The position numbers were made by a program, and so were the translations under genes. Shown piece after piece: positions 46,329 to 57,299 of a stretch of 64,000 nt of DNA. Origin of the DNA: Rhododendron vialii (taxonomy: Eukaryota > Streptophyta > Magnoliopsida > Ericales > Ericaceae); the NCBI RefSeq assembly GCF_030253575.1, contig NC_080567.1:4674501-4738500 (forward strand), read 5' to 3'. Numbering within the stretch: position 1 is the first letter of the stretch; every line of letters starts with the position of its first letter. The notes below the pieces were generated by a model. That model did not search any database, had not been told where the DNA came from, and saw nothing but the letters and a program-made list of their open reading frames with translations.

Positions 46329-47639
46329 GTGGTTTTGGGTTGTGTTTCATTTTGTGTGATTTCTATAGTTAAGGCAATCATGGGCAAGAAACGTGGGTAT
46401 CACAAGAGTTATCGAGGGGATGGCAGCCGGCCAACGATTCTCAAACCAGCAACGGGTGAGGTTGAGGAACGGGAGGAACGGGTAGCGGAGGGAAAGAAGA
46501 AACAGAAATTAGATGAGGCCGAGAGTGCTAAGCGCGACTGGGTGAAATTAGTGAAGAAGAAGGGGGTAACTTGTGAGCGATGGGTTCGTAAAGCCGATTT
46601 GACTGGCGACCCATTCATTGAGGTAATTAAAGCTCAAGGCCTTCACTTTTTCTTTAAACCTATTGCTGGCTTTCGTGATGGTGTCGTTCGAAATTTTTAC
46701 GCAAATATGGTGGTCAATAGGGAATCAAAGCACATTACCTCTACTATTGGTTCAAAAACAATAGTCGTGAACCCTGTTGCAATAGCCACTTATATGGGCA
46801 GCGAGTACCAACGCCCACCCTCCGAAGATGTCACATACCCAAGTCAGGCATGGTTTCACCCTCTTGAGGAAATTAGGGATGCACTCACTGATAAACCTAA
46901 CTCCTATAAAAATGATAAGTTTGTTTCCGGTAAATTGAGACCTGCATTTCGCTTAATTAACAAGCTTGTGCACTTCAACCTCAACCCTCACGGCTCGGAA
47001 CCAACTCCCTCGCTTAATGATGGAACTCTGTTGTTTGTGTTTAGCCGGTCAGAGGAGAAAGTAGATTGGGCAGCTCAGATTTGGGACGTCATGGCCGATT
47101 TTAAGGACAAGGGACCGTCAAATGCCAATATTCCGTTTCCGGCCATGATAACTAAGATGTGTGAGAAAGCTGGAGTGAAAGAAGAGAAGGGGGATAATCT
47201 GGGTCATCACGGATGCTTTAAAGCCATTTCCAAGGTCACGGAGAGAAAAAGTTCCAAAATGTCCCGTCCTTCTTTGAAAGCTGGACCATCTCGACCCAAG
47301 GCAAAGGAGGGCGCTGAGCGAAAAGAGCAATGGAATGAAATAATAGTGAGCAACTGTGAGGCTATTCGGGCAGCTCAAGTTCGGATTAAGGCAGACCTTC
47401 GGCGGAGAAAGAGGAAAGAGGGGAAATTCATGAGGTATCTCAAGTACTGTGCTGCAAAGCTTGGGGTGTTCACCAATGAGCCATATGTCCCAACTGCGGA
47501 GGATGAGCAGCCAACCACTTCGGAGGAAGATGAGGAGGCCGCTGGGTCGACTGAGCCTCTAAGAGATGATAGAAGGAAAGAGAAATGGGTTCGAGTGGCC
47601 TCGGAAGAGGAGGATGATGAGGAGAGTGAGAGTGAGTAG
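46329..47639 (+). CDS. Plant transposon-domain protein (PF20167-like)
   Basis: Open frame of 436 residues from the first ATG; the second, at 46380 (MGKKRGYHKSYRG, 419 residues), is the likelier start, since the 17 residues before it are hydrophobic and unlike the basic N-terminus of such proteins. The middle (KPIAGFRDGVVRNFYANMVV, then TIVVNPVAIATYMG) resembles the domain called putative plant transposon protein, found in unplaced plant mobile-element ORFs. The C-terminus is basic (RRRKRKEGKF), then strongly acidic (EEEDDEESESE). It sits inside the tandem-repeat field, between old and young units, with a CT-rich leader and a (TC)n tract at 46242-46262 upstream. No partner gene is seen. Function unknown; full-length and unbroken. 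Confidence 0.7.
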   Translation: MVLGCVSFCVISIVKAIMGKKRGYHKSYRGDGSRPTILKPATGEVEEREERVAEGKKKQKLDEAESAKRDWVKLVKKKGVTCERWVRKADLTGDPFIEVIKAQGLHFFFKPIAGFRDGVVRNFYANMVVNRESKHITSTIGSKTIVVNPVAIATYMGSEYQRPPSEDVTYPSQAWFHPLEEIRDALTDKPNSYKNDKFVSGKLRPAFRLINKLVHFNLNPHGSEPTPSLNDGTLLFVFSRSEEKVDWAAQIWDVMADFKDKGPSNANIPFPAMITKMCEKAGVKEEKGDNLGHHGCFKAISKVTERKSSKMSRPSLKAGPSRPKAKEGAERKEQWNEIIVSNCEAIRAAQVRIKADLRRRKRKEGKFMRYLKYCAAKLGVFTNEPYVPTAEDEQPTTSEEDEEAAGSTEPLRDDRRKEKWVRVASEEEDDEESESE

Positions 47640-47819
47640 ATGAGAGGGAGGTGGTAGTCGTAGTAATATATTAGGACTTAACTTAGTAGTTTATTTTATT
47701 TCTTTCTTTGTAGCTTTGCTGTTAATGTTTGGTTCAGCTAGCGTGCGGCAATTTGACTCTGGTATTTTGCTCGGGATGGTGTTGGCCAAGGGTAGTTAAA
47801 CCAAGCTTTATTATGGCAA
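47640..47819 (+). other. Downstream region of the 46.4 kb ORF, no further gene
   Basis: A short stretch after the stop, TA-rich, perhaps the 3' untranslated region, ending where the tandem repeat resumes near 47820. Confidence 0.4.
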
Positions 47820-50608
47820 CCACCCTCACTCTATCGATCCACATATGTGGCTTTGTTATGAGATTAAGTTCCCCCTTTTATGATATGAAGATGCCCCTTT
47901 TATGAAATTATAAAGCTCCTTTTATGAAATAAAGTTGCCCTGTCAGGTAAATATGTTGCCTCTTGTCAGGAAAAAATGTTACACCATATACACGACAAGG
48001 GGGCCCATTGAATGGTCATATCCCCTTTATGTTTTCTTAACAGTGTCCCTCGCTCTATCGATCCACATATGTGGCTTGGTTATGAGATTAAGATACCCCT
48101 TTTATGATATGGAGATGCGCCTTTTATGAAATTAAAAAGCTCCTTTTATGAAATAAAGTTGCCCTGTCAGGTAAATATGTTGCCTCTTGTTAGGAAAAAA
48201 GTTACACCATACACACGACAAGGGGGCCCATTGAATGGTCATATCCCCTTTATGTTTTCTTAACCGTGTCCCTCGCTCTATCGATCCACATATGTGTCTT
48301 TGTTATGAGATTAAGTTCCCCCTTTTATGATATGGAGATGCCCCTTTTATGAAATTAAAAAGCTCCTTTTAAGAAATAAAGTTGCCCTGTCAGGTAAATA
48401 TGTTGCCTCTTGTCAGGAAAAAAGTTACACCATACACACGACAAGGGGGCCCATTGAATGGTCATATCCCCTTTATGTTTTCTTAACCGTGTCCCTCGCT
48501 CTATCGATCCACATATGTGTCTTTGTTATGAGATTAAGTTCCCCCTTTTATGATATGGAGATGCCCCTTTTATGAAATTATAAAGCTCCTTTTATGAAAT
48601 AAAGTTGCCCTGTCAGGTCAATATGTTGCCTCTTGTCAGGAAAAAAGTTACACCATACACACGACAAGGGGGCCCATTGAATGGTCATATCCCCTTTATG
48701 TTTTCTTAACCGTGTCCCTCACTCTATCGATCCACATATGTGTCTTTGTTATGAGATTAAGTTCCCCCTTTTATGATATGGAGATGCCCCTTTTATGAAA
48801 TTAAAAAGCTCCTTTTATGAAATAAAGTTGCCCTGTCAGGTAAATATGTTGCCTCTTGTCAGGAAAAAATGTTACACCATATACACGACAAGGGGGCCCA
48901 TTGAATGGTCATATCCCCTTTATGCTTTCTTAACCGTGTCCCTCGCTCTATCGATCCACATATGTGTCTTGGTTATGAGATTAAGTTCCCCCTTTTATGA
49001 TATGGAGATGCCCCTTTTATGAAATTAAAAAGCTCCTTTTATGAAATTAAAAAGCTCCTTTTATGAAATAAAGTTGCCCTGTCAGGTAAATATGTTGCCT
49101 CTTGTCAGGAAAAAAGTTACACCATACACACGACAAGGGGGCCCATTGAATGGTCATATCCCCTTTATGTTTTCTTAACCGTGTCCCTCGCTCTATCGAT
49201 CCACATATGTGTCTTTGTTATGAGATTAAGTTCCCCCTTTTATGATATGGAGATGCCCCTTTTATGAAATTAAAAAGCTCCTTTTATGAAATAAAGTTGC
49301 CCTGTCAGGTAAATATGTTGCCTCTTGTCAGGAAAAAAGTTACACCATACACACGACAAGGGGGCCCATTGAATGGTCATATCCCCTTTATGTTTTCTTA
49401 ACCGTGTCCCTCGCTCTATCGATCCACATATGTGTCTTTGTTATGAGATTAAGTTCCCCCTTTTATGATATGGAGATGCCCCTTTTATGAAATTATAAAG
49501 CTTCTTTTATGAAATAAAGTTGCCCTGTCAGGTAAATATGTTGCCTCTTGTCAGGAAAAAATGTTACACCATATACACGACAAGGGGGCCCATTGAATTG
49601 TCATATCCCCTCTCTGATTTCTTAACCGTGTCCCTCGCTCTATCGATCCACATATGTGTCTTTGTTATGAGATTAAGTTCCCCCTTTTATGATATGGAGT
49701 TGCCCCTTTTATGAAATTATAAAGCTCCTTTTGTGAAATAAAGTTGCCCTGTCAGGTAAATATGTTGCCTCTTGTCCGGAAAAAATGTTACACCATATAC
49801 ACGACAAGGGGGCCCATTGAATGGTCATATCCCCTTTATGTTTTCTTAACCGTGTCCCTCGCTCTATCGATCCACATATGTGTCTTGGTTATGAGATTAA
49901 GATACCCCTTTTATGATATGGAGATGCCCCTTTTATGAAATAAAAAAGCTCCTTTTATGAAATAAAGTTGCCCTGTCAGGTAAATATGTTGCCTCTTGTC
50001 AGGAAAAAATGTACACCATACACACGACAAGGGGGCCCATTGAATGGTCATATCCCCTTTATGTTTTCTTAACCGTGTCCCTCGCTCTATCGATCCACAT
50101 ATGTGTCTTTGTTATGAGATTAAGTTCCCCCTTTTATGATATGGAGATGCCCCTTTTATGAAATTATAAAGCTCCTTTTATGAAATAAAGTTGCCCTGTC
50201 AGGTAAATATGTTGCCTCTTGTCAGGGAAAAATTTACACCATATACACGACAATGGGGCCCATTGAATGGTCATATCCCCTTTATGTTTTCTTAACCGTG
50301 TCCCTCACTCTATCGATCCACATATGTGTCTTTGTTATGAGATTAAGTTCCCCCTTTTATGATATGGAGATGCCCCTTTTATGAAATTATAAAGCTCCTT
50401 TTATGAAATAAAGTTGCCCTGTCAGGTAAATATGTTGCCTCTTGTCAGGAAAAAATGTTACACCATATACACGACAAGGTGGCCCATTGAATTGTCATAT
50501 CCCCTCTCTGATTTCTTAACCGTGTCCCTCGCTCTATCGATCCACATATGTGTCTTTGTTATGAGATTAAGTTCCCCCTTTTATGATATGGAGATGCCCC
50601 TTTTATTA
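47820..50608 (+). repeat. Tandem array, about 223-base unit, 12 or more copies
   Basis: The marker AAAGTTGCCC recurs at 47931, 48155, 48378, 48601, 48824, 49070, 49293, 49516, 49740, 49964, 50187 and 50410, spacings of 223-224 bases except one of 246, where a 23-base piece (GAAATTAAAAAGCTCCTTTTAT) is doubled. Units are nearly identical. Each has CACATATGTG (a perfect palindrome) and several TTTTATGA(A/T)AT steps. The repeated 60- to 80-residue open frames are by-products, since 223 is not a multiple of three. Confidence 0.95.
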
Positions 50609-50619
50609 GATTAAGTTCC

Positions 50620-51590
50620 CACTGTCTCCGCATTCCATCCTTGAACCCTGAACCACCCATAGCCCTTTCCACCAACGCCATAGTTCGATACACCTCTCCC
50701 AAACTGTGCTGCAATGAATCTTGATTGCGTCCAAAAACCACATTATTTCGATTGCACCAAATAAACCACATAATAGTAATGGACTCAATAATAACATATT
50801 TATGAGGTGCACTCTTCCACCATTGGTCAAACCAAACATGAAAAGGTAGAGGGTTTCCAATAGAAAAATCTAGCCCCAAATTAGATGCCCTCCAAAACCT
50901 CTTGGATGTCTCACAAATAAAAAACAAGTGTTCAATGGATTGCTCCCCCAAACCACAAACCGGACACATTGCATTCATGCCTATACCCCTATGAACAAGT
51001 ATTTGCCTGACTGGGAAAATTTTATGCAATACCTTCCAAATAAAAAGTGCAAACTTGGGAGGCAAATTAAGACCCCAAATACTCTTCCAATTCACAACCC
51101 CTCCCGCCCTTTCTAGGTTTCCCCATTTAAGGTTAACAGCCATGAAGTAAGCTGATTTAACACTAAAACTCCCCTCTTTGGAACCCGTCCAATACATTTC
51201 GTCCAACTCTTTAACTTTAGGAATATGTAAGGATAAAATCTTAGGAACCAGTTCCTTCGGAAACAACACCTCGAACAAAGGCTTTCTCCACTCTAAGCAG
51301 TCCCAAATAATTAGCTCCCGAACTTTGAAATTATTAAGGCCCAAATGCCTTCTTTCCATAAAAGGTTTATGACTCCCCAGAATCCATTGGTGATCGAAAA
51401 CCGTTATATTTTCCCCGTCCCCAATTCGCCAAGCAATATTATCTCTAATAAGCTCAAGCCCCCACATAATACTTCTCCACCCCCAAGAGCAGCCCGGCCT
51501 AGCTTTACACTCCAAAAACTCCTTCCCCTTACCGTACTTACCCATCAATACCTTAGCAACAAGAGACAATGGGACAATAGCTATATAAGA
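50620..51590 (-). pseudogene. L1 (LINE) fragment, C-terminal ORF2 region
   Basis: The open frame 51569-50559 covers the end of an L1 ORF2: a linker after reverse transcriptase (GDGENITVFDHQWI), then the plant RT zinc-binding domain (SVKSAYFMA, LPPKFALFIWKV, CPVCGLGEQSIEHLFFIC). The reverse transcriptase and endonuclease proper are lacking. At the C-terminal end the frame runs straight into the tandem repeat at about 50605-50620, without the rest of ORF2 or a poly(A) tail. So both ends are broken and it is a dead fragment. Confidence 0.88.
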
Positions 51591-52971
51591 TGTCGCAATT
51601 CATAACAAAAGAATATATGAAACTGTAGTATTTGTCCCCATCCACATCCACATGTATTGCCACCTTACAACTCAAAAAATTGTTGCATTTGCTTGGGGGG
51701 TTTGTATTTGTGCATTAACCTAACTGACAAAGGAGAAGTACCGAGTCTCCGTTTGGGTAGCAAATCAGTTACACCATATAGACAATAAGGAACCCACGAA
51801 CCCATAAAATCACTTCAACGTATCCTGCACACAATCCACATGAGTATCAACTACATGAATTTGACCACCAATACCCCATAATCTCCAACAATGACATATT
51901 GGCAAGGCTAAATGATACATCTTTGAGAGTCCATGTAGCTAGGGAAACAAAGAAAAAACATAAACGAAAATTGTCGAATAACATATCACAAAACGAAAAC
52001 CATAAAAAGTGTGACAAATTAGAAACCCGTGAAAAGTGATGGACACAAACGAATAGTGCCATTATTGTTTCATGCAATAGGAATATGAAAATTGAACTCA
52101 ACCTTCACTTAACTAATGGTATAGCATAGGATCTGCATAGACATTCGCTGAACTCAAATTGGCTGTACAAAGCAACTACTATCATTCACAAGTAAACCTA
52201 ATTAAGGGATTCATGTAAGTTCCGAACATAGGTCCTAGCTCGGTCCATAAATATTGCCAACCTTTGGTTCAATGGAACTAAGCAAGAATGGAATGCTCAT
52301 TCTCCCGAAACAAATCTTCATTAAGACATTGGGGGTTTGGTAAAAGGGCGACGTAACATGGATATCCCATCTAGATTCATCATTTTATAAAAGGTAAATG
52401 GCCATTCGACCGTAAAGCTAAGGAAGGGACACCCAGAGTGCTACTGCAAAGGGATACGGTTGTCTACGAGGAATAGTAGACAATCTACGTACCCTCCAAG
52501 TTTATTTCTAATTTTCACACACGTTAAGAAAGCAACTTTGATGGAGCGTGTCATATATAAAACCCAACCCTATATGCTGTTTAAAACAACATAGAAATCT
52601 GCTACCTCAAAGGTTTCAAAACCTATGTACTTCCTAGCTAAAAATCCTATCCGCACATATATTCCAACCTTTCAAACATGCAAAATGCATTCAGAAAAAG
52701 GGCAGAAATAAGATGTCCATGCAGAGGTTCTTGAACACAATGTGAACATCTTCAAAACAAATACGGTAATAACATATTTACTTCAGGATCCCTTTTTGTT
52801 TGAATTACCCTTTTTTCATATTCTTCGAACCAGTAAGGACTTCCAACTTTCTTAATCCAGTCGAGATCGAGACCTCAGAAATGGAAATAAAATAGCATCC
52901 CAATATACTCACAGTTACAAACAATTATATCATTAACTATAAAAACACAAGTAAGAGTAATATGCTTACGT
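51591..52971. other. No gene seen
   Basis: AT-rich sequence between the L1 fragment and the protease gene. A stray tandem-repeat piece (GTTACACCATATAGACAATAAGG) lies at about 51767-51790. The part next to 52972 will hold the 3' untranslated region and poly(A) signal of the minus-strand gene. Confidence 0.55.
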
Positions 52972-55900
52972 TTATCGCCTTGGGATGAGTTTTAATATGG
53001 AGTCTCTTTCCTTATTTGCTTCATCCATGAAAAGATGAAGCAAAAGCCTTTTACGAATGGTTGGAATTTGACCTCCATGAAGTTCAGTCGAAGGATAAGT
53101 TCGACCATCCCAACGGTCCACATACTTCATGACATAAATTCCACAATCATGGCTACAAAAACAAAATTGAAAGACATGACTACAATGCCCAAAAGAATGA
53201 CAAAATAAGTTGCACAAGTCAAGGAAGTTATGACTAACAAGTTTGTCTGTTGTGCCACATCCGCATATTGAACTTCAAATATGCGGGAATCATTTCTTGA
53301 ACTTCGCGTACATCTCTTCTTCAGGAGTGCAAAAAGATTCTTTTGCTATAATCGAAATTGAAAACAAGTTTGTAAGTATAATATAAAATGCGCCAATCAA
53401 GATATAAAGCATTAGGTCGAGCGACAACTTACTAAAATTTTAACTTGGTCCAATTGATCCAAGTTTTGTCCCGCGCTTTTCATTGAGTCAAGAATAAAAA
53501 CGCGTGACTCAACAAGGGATATGCAAACGCAAAACCAATGTTCACTTTCAAGCACAGGCAAGAAAAGCTGTAAAATAATAGGCCACCATTCAGTCAAAAT
53601 AACATTGGGGCACACATCATAAACAATGGAATACGGTATATATTGGGATTAGTTACGTACCATGTCGCATTTTAACAAGTCATAACCTAGTTTATTAGGG
53701 TCGCAATCATCCCGCAATACATTGCTGTACTTGTCACTTTCACTTGCAAGTAGATTGGACTGGGGAAATTTTTTTTGAAATACATCAGAAATAAAGTCAA
53801 AAAACAAAAAAATTTAACCATAATAAGAAGGATATGTTACCGCAAAGGCTGGGGAGAAAATGTGTCGTGATGGATGAGCCTTGGTCGCATGGGCTCTTTC
53901 CTTCAGCATTCGCCAATCCGTAAAAGTGTACATAACCTACGTGTAGTCCAGCGTATGACAGTTATTCAACGTTATGACACAAATAACACAAATTGAAGTA
54001 TGGAACATACCATATTAGACACAAGGCCCCTCGGTTTAAACGATTGAGCAACTTCCTTGCGAGTAAGAGGCCACTTTGCCCCTTGAATACGGATCAACAC
54101 CTCGCTGTTATGCCAAAATATTTTGTTAGTATACCAAAATCGGGAAAGAGATAGCATGGTTTCAGAAATGTAACCGATGGTCTGTCCCTTACAAGTAATA
54201 TGGTATGTCGCGAAAAAGATAAAGGTACCTTAAATCATTTGTCGGTCCCCTAATAAGATAGTTAATGACTGATTCTTCGTCTTCCTTTAATTTTGTTGTC
54301 TTGACGAAGGGTTGTGCAACAAAAGGAGATTTAATAGATGGGCTCGGCTTCACATTTCTTCGACGTTTTCTCTTTGTGGGATCAGTTGAGATCGCCACCG
54401 CTTCCTGCTTTCGCTTACAGGACGCCGACCCATCCATGATTTTCGATGTCCCGCCCACCTCCTCTTCCTCCTCAATCTCATCCCCCTTCTCCTGAATATG
54501 ATCCCCCTGCTCCTGAATATGATCCCCCTTGTCCCCCTTATGAATCTGATCCCCCTGCTCCTCCTCCCACTCCCCCTGGTCCTCATATTCATGTAGTTCA
54601 AAATTTGGACTAAATTGTGGCGAATGGCCTTCATCTTCTACAGGTTCTGCCCGTGAACCATCTTGAGGGCTTCGAAGAACAGGGCTTCCAACGACAGGCT
54701 CGCCCATAGCAGCATCCATTTCATGCAACCTTTTAAAGTTATTCATAAATTGACGCATGAAATCTTTGTACATATCAATGCATATCTGAAATGGTATAAG
54801 ATAAACCAAAATATGAGCATATGTGAAAACTAATTGAGGCAATCTATAAGAACCATGAATATATGAAATATTTAAACTAAGCCAATGCCATCACCTGATT
54901 TTTCAAATTATGGGGCGGGAACTGAGAAAAAAAATAATCCTCAATTGGCTTGTCCTCCGCCTCTTTGGAAATGCGAATATCGATCAATTCCTTTGTCCAT
55001 AAGCCAATAGGAGGCTCAGGTTCCTCCCCAATTTCAACATCCAACGGATGTAAGTCAAAATATATGACCTGCAAAACAAATCAGTCATAAATTTTAACTT
55101 CCTACATAAACCATAATATTGTTATTGAAAGTGTTAAATAGAATGCTACAAAAGATTAAGTAAACATACCATCAAAAGGAACAGACTACCACCAACTCCT
55201 TCCGCCTTCCGTCCACGACCTTTGGTTACCCGAACCTTATAATTTCGAATCTCGTTCACCAACCAATCCAACACAAAGGCCGGCCACTTATACGTCTTTA
55301 AGGTTTCAAGGTCGTCGGCAATCACCCCAGGGAACAATCTATTCCCCGCAACTTCCTTTGTGGTGGGGCACAACAAGCATCCTAATGTAAATAGCATGTA
55401 AGCCCTATGAAACTTCCCATCAGTAGCGCCTTCCTTAATCACTTTTTCCAATTTCACGATTTCAATCCCCTTAAAACCTCCCTTAAAGTCCTCTTCAATT
55501 TTTGTTCTGTGTAATTCAAGGCATTCCGTAGGCACGGGTGTGTCCCCGATTGGCATCCCTAAAACTCTTGCAACATCTTCTTCAGTAATATGAACAATTA
55601 GGCCCCTCCTAAATTCGATGCTACAGGTTTCTGGATTGAAACATTGGACCAAATGCATAGCAAAAACTCTATGCATATGGCCACACTTCACATGAAGTAA
55701 TGAATGGAATGGATTACATGCATTGATTGCATCACGTTGGTCTTGAGTCAATTGATCAATCAAGGAAACAAATTTCCTAGGGGAACACCTTGTCTTTATA
55801 ATAAGCTGTAAGTATAAACAAACGGAAAATTATATTAGCATGGTAGTAATTTCATTATCACAAAGGTAGCACACATAGCAAGTATTGGGTGGTAATTTTG

Positions 55901-56719
55901 TTAGTATGAAACATGTACATGTTAAAACAATCAAAAAGCGATTTGTGGTAATGAATTAAGTAGTTGTGTTAAAGTGGGACTCAACTCAAATTGGATAAGA
56001 CCACAATGAAAAAGGATACATATTGAAAGGCATAACTACCTATATATGGACATAAATGCACATAAAGGTGAAATCCCATGATTAAGCATTTCAACGGATG
56101 GAAGCACGGTACAAAGCATCGCTAGTTATTGACATACCGGCACTTTCTTCTTCTTTTTACTCTCCCCTGTACTCTTCTTCTTCTTCTTCTTTGGACGGGG
56201 CGGACAATTGTCGCCCTCTTGTTCACTCGATTCCTCATCATTCACATCGACCTCATGATTCTCTTCGTCACTGCTTGATCCAGAATAGGTTTTGTCGTAC
56301 TTCTTTCGCAAATATCCCTCATGCCACCATTCCGACATGGCTGCCATCACCTACATAGGAAATGAATATCATAGACGAGATTTAAAAATGGTACTGATAA
56401 AAAAAATACAATTTATTTCCATCCCTCAATCCTAACCTCTGTTTGTTTTATTATATTGTCTTCTTCAAATATTGCCTTTAGACCTCGAGTAAAATCCTTC
56501 CTGCATTTAACCAAGGATTCAGTGGTCAATACGTAAGCGGGATAACAAAAGACATGAAATATCATCTATTAAAACTCACACATAAACAGCGAAACAACTA
56601 GGTTTCCGTTGCTTCTGGTGTGAACTACTTCCCTCGTGAACTTTTGCACCCATCTTGACCTGCACTTTCATAGGTGGTACTACTGATTTCCTAGCTTTGG
56701 CCTTTGAACGTACCATCAT
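52972..56719 (-). CDS. Ulp1-type (C48) protease with plant-mobile-domain-like region, 12 exons
   Basis: Exons on the minus strand: 56719-56580, 56500-56437, 56350-56138, 55805-55170, 55068-54895, 54785-54229, 54104-54011, 53936-53841, 53759-53661, 53567-53433, 53345-53239, 53152-52972. All introns are GT-AG; the exons sum to 2496 bases, giving 831 residues without a stop. Residues about 69-139 are acidic, then Lys-rich (a likely nuclear signal). Residues 140-351 resemble the plant mobile/DUF1985-type region (ITEEDVARVLGMP). Residues 410-594 are acidic repeats (GDHIQEQGDHIQEKGD), then KRKRRR. The C-terminus is a SUMO-protease-like domain: His701 (SEHWFCV), Asp718 (FILDSM), Gln769 and Cys775 (QQTNFHDCGIYVMKY). 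Such proteins are common in plants, often in transposons; substrate unknown. The last seven exons are short, as in a host-type gene. The start could be one codon later (two ATGs in a row). Confidence 0.85.
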
Positions 56720-57299
56720 AGAGATAACTGCACATGAAACAAAGAAGTTTACACATAAAACCATAATAAGCAACCTGTGAAGTATAAATCTTGAAAATAT
56801 GTTTCAGATCATCTTAGTTTCCTAGGGCCAGCCAAAACTATTGCAGACTTAGCCAAATTGCATTGCATTGTTAATGGAAGAAGACAATGCAATGCAATTT
56901 CGAACATCGGCATCAACTACTTTCATTTGCAAACATAAGCATCGACTGAGGTAAATGATCAGAAACAGCAGCAGAAAATATGATCGGCGTGATAGCAAAA
57001 CAGGTTGTAGCAAATAGGAGATTGGAGCTGCCAAAACAGAATATACAGAACAGCAGAACAACAATTTGCAGCTGATTGCACCAGCAGCAGCCGCCATAAC
57101 AGAGACAGCAGTAGCATCCACACACCAAATAACAGTAACAACTAGGGACACGCCCTCTTTGGTGCTCTCTTTGGGCCAATACTTATGATGGTAAAAGTTG
57201 TTATATGGACAACTGGATATATACATTACTCAAAATCTAGGAGAAAAATCAGCATTCATAGGTTAGAAACAAATTTCCTTCGCAATTCAAAATCTTGAA
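56720..57299. other. Upstream region of the protease gene
   Basis: Probable promoter and 5' untranslated sequence for the minus-strand gene. CAG-rich stretches (56966-56976, 57083-57112) give open frames on the minus strand that are compositional, not coding. No clear TATA box was picked out. Confidence 0.4.

Noticed and set aside
46409..46618. 69-codon minus-strand frame
   Set aside because: Antisense shadow of the basic N-terminal part of the 46.4 kb ORF.
47935..50614. A series of 64- to 82-codon open frames with near-identical translation
   Set aside because: They are the same piece of the 223-base repeat read again and again; the unit length breaks the frame and no start or splice context is shared.
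56849..57226. 125-codon minus-strand frame upstream of the protease gene
   Set aside because: Cys/Leu/Val-rich translation of CAG-repeat-like sequence, overlapping frames on the same strand, no domain.
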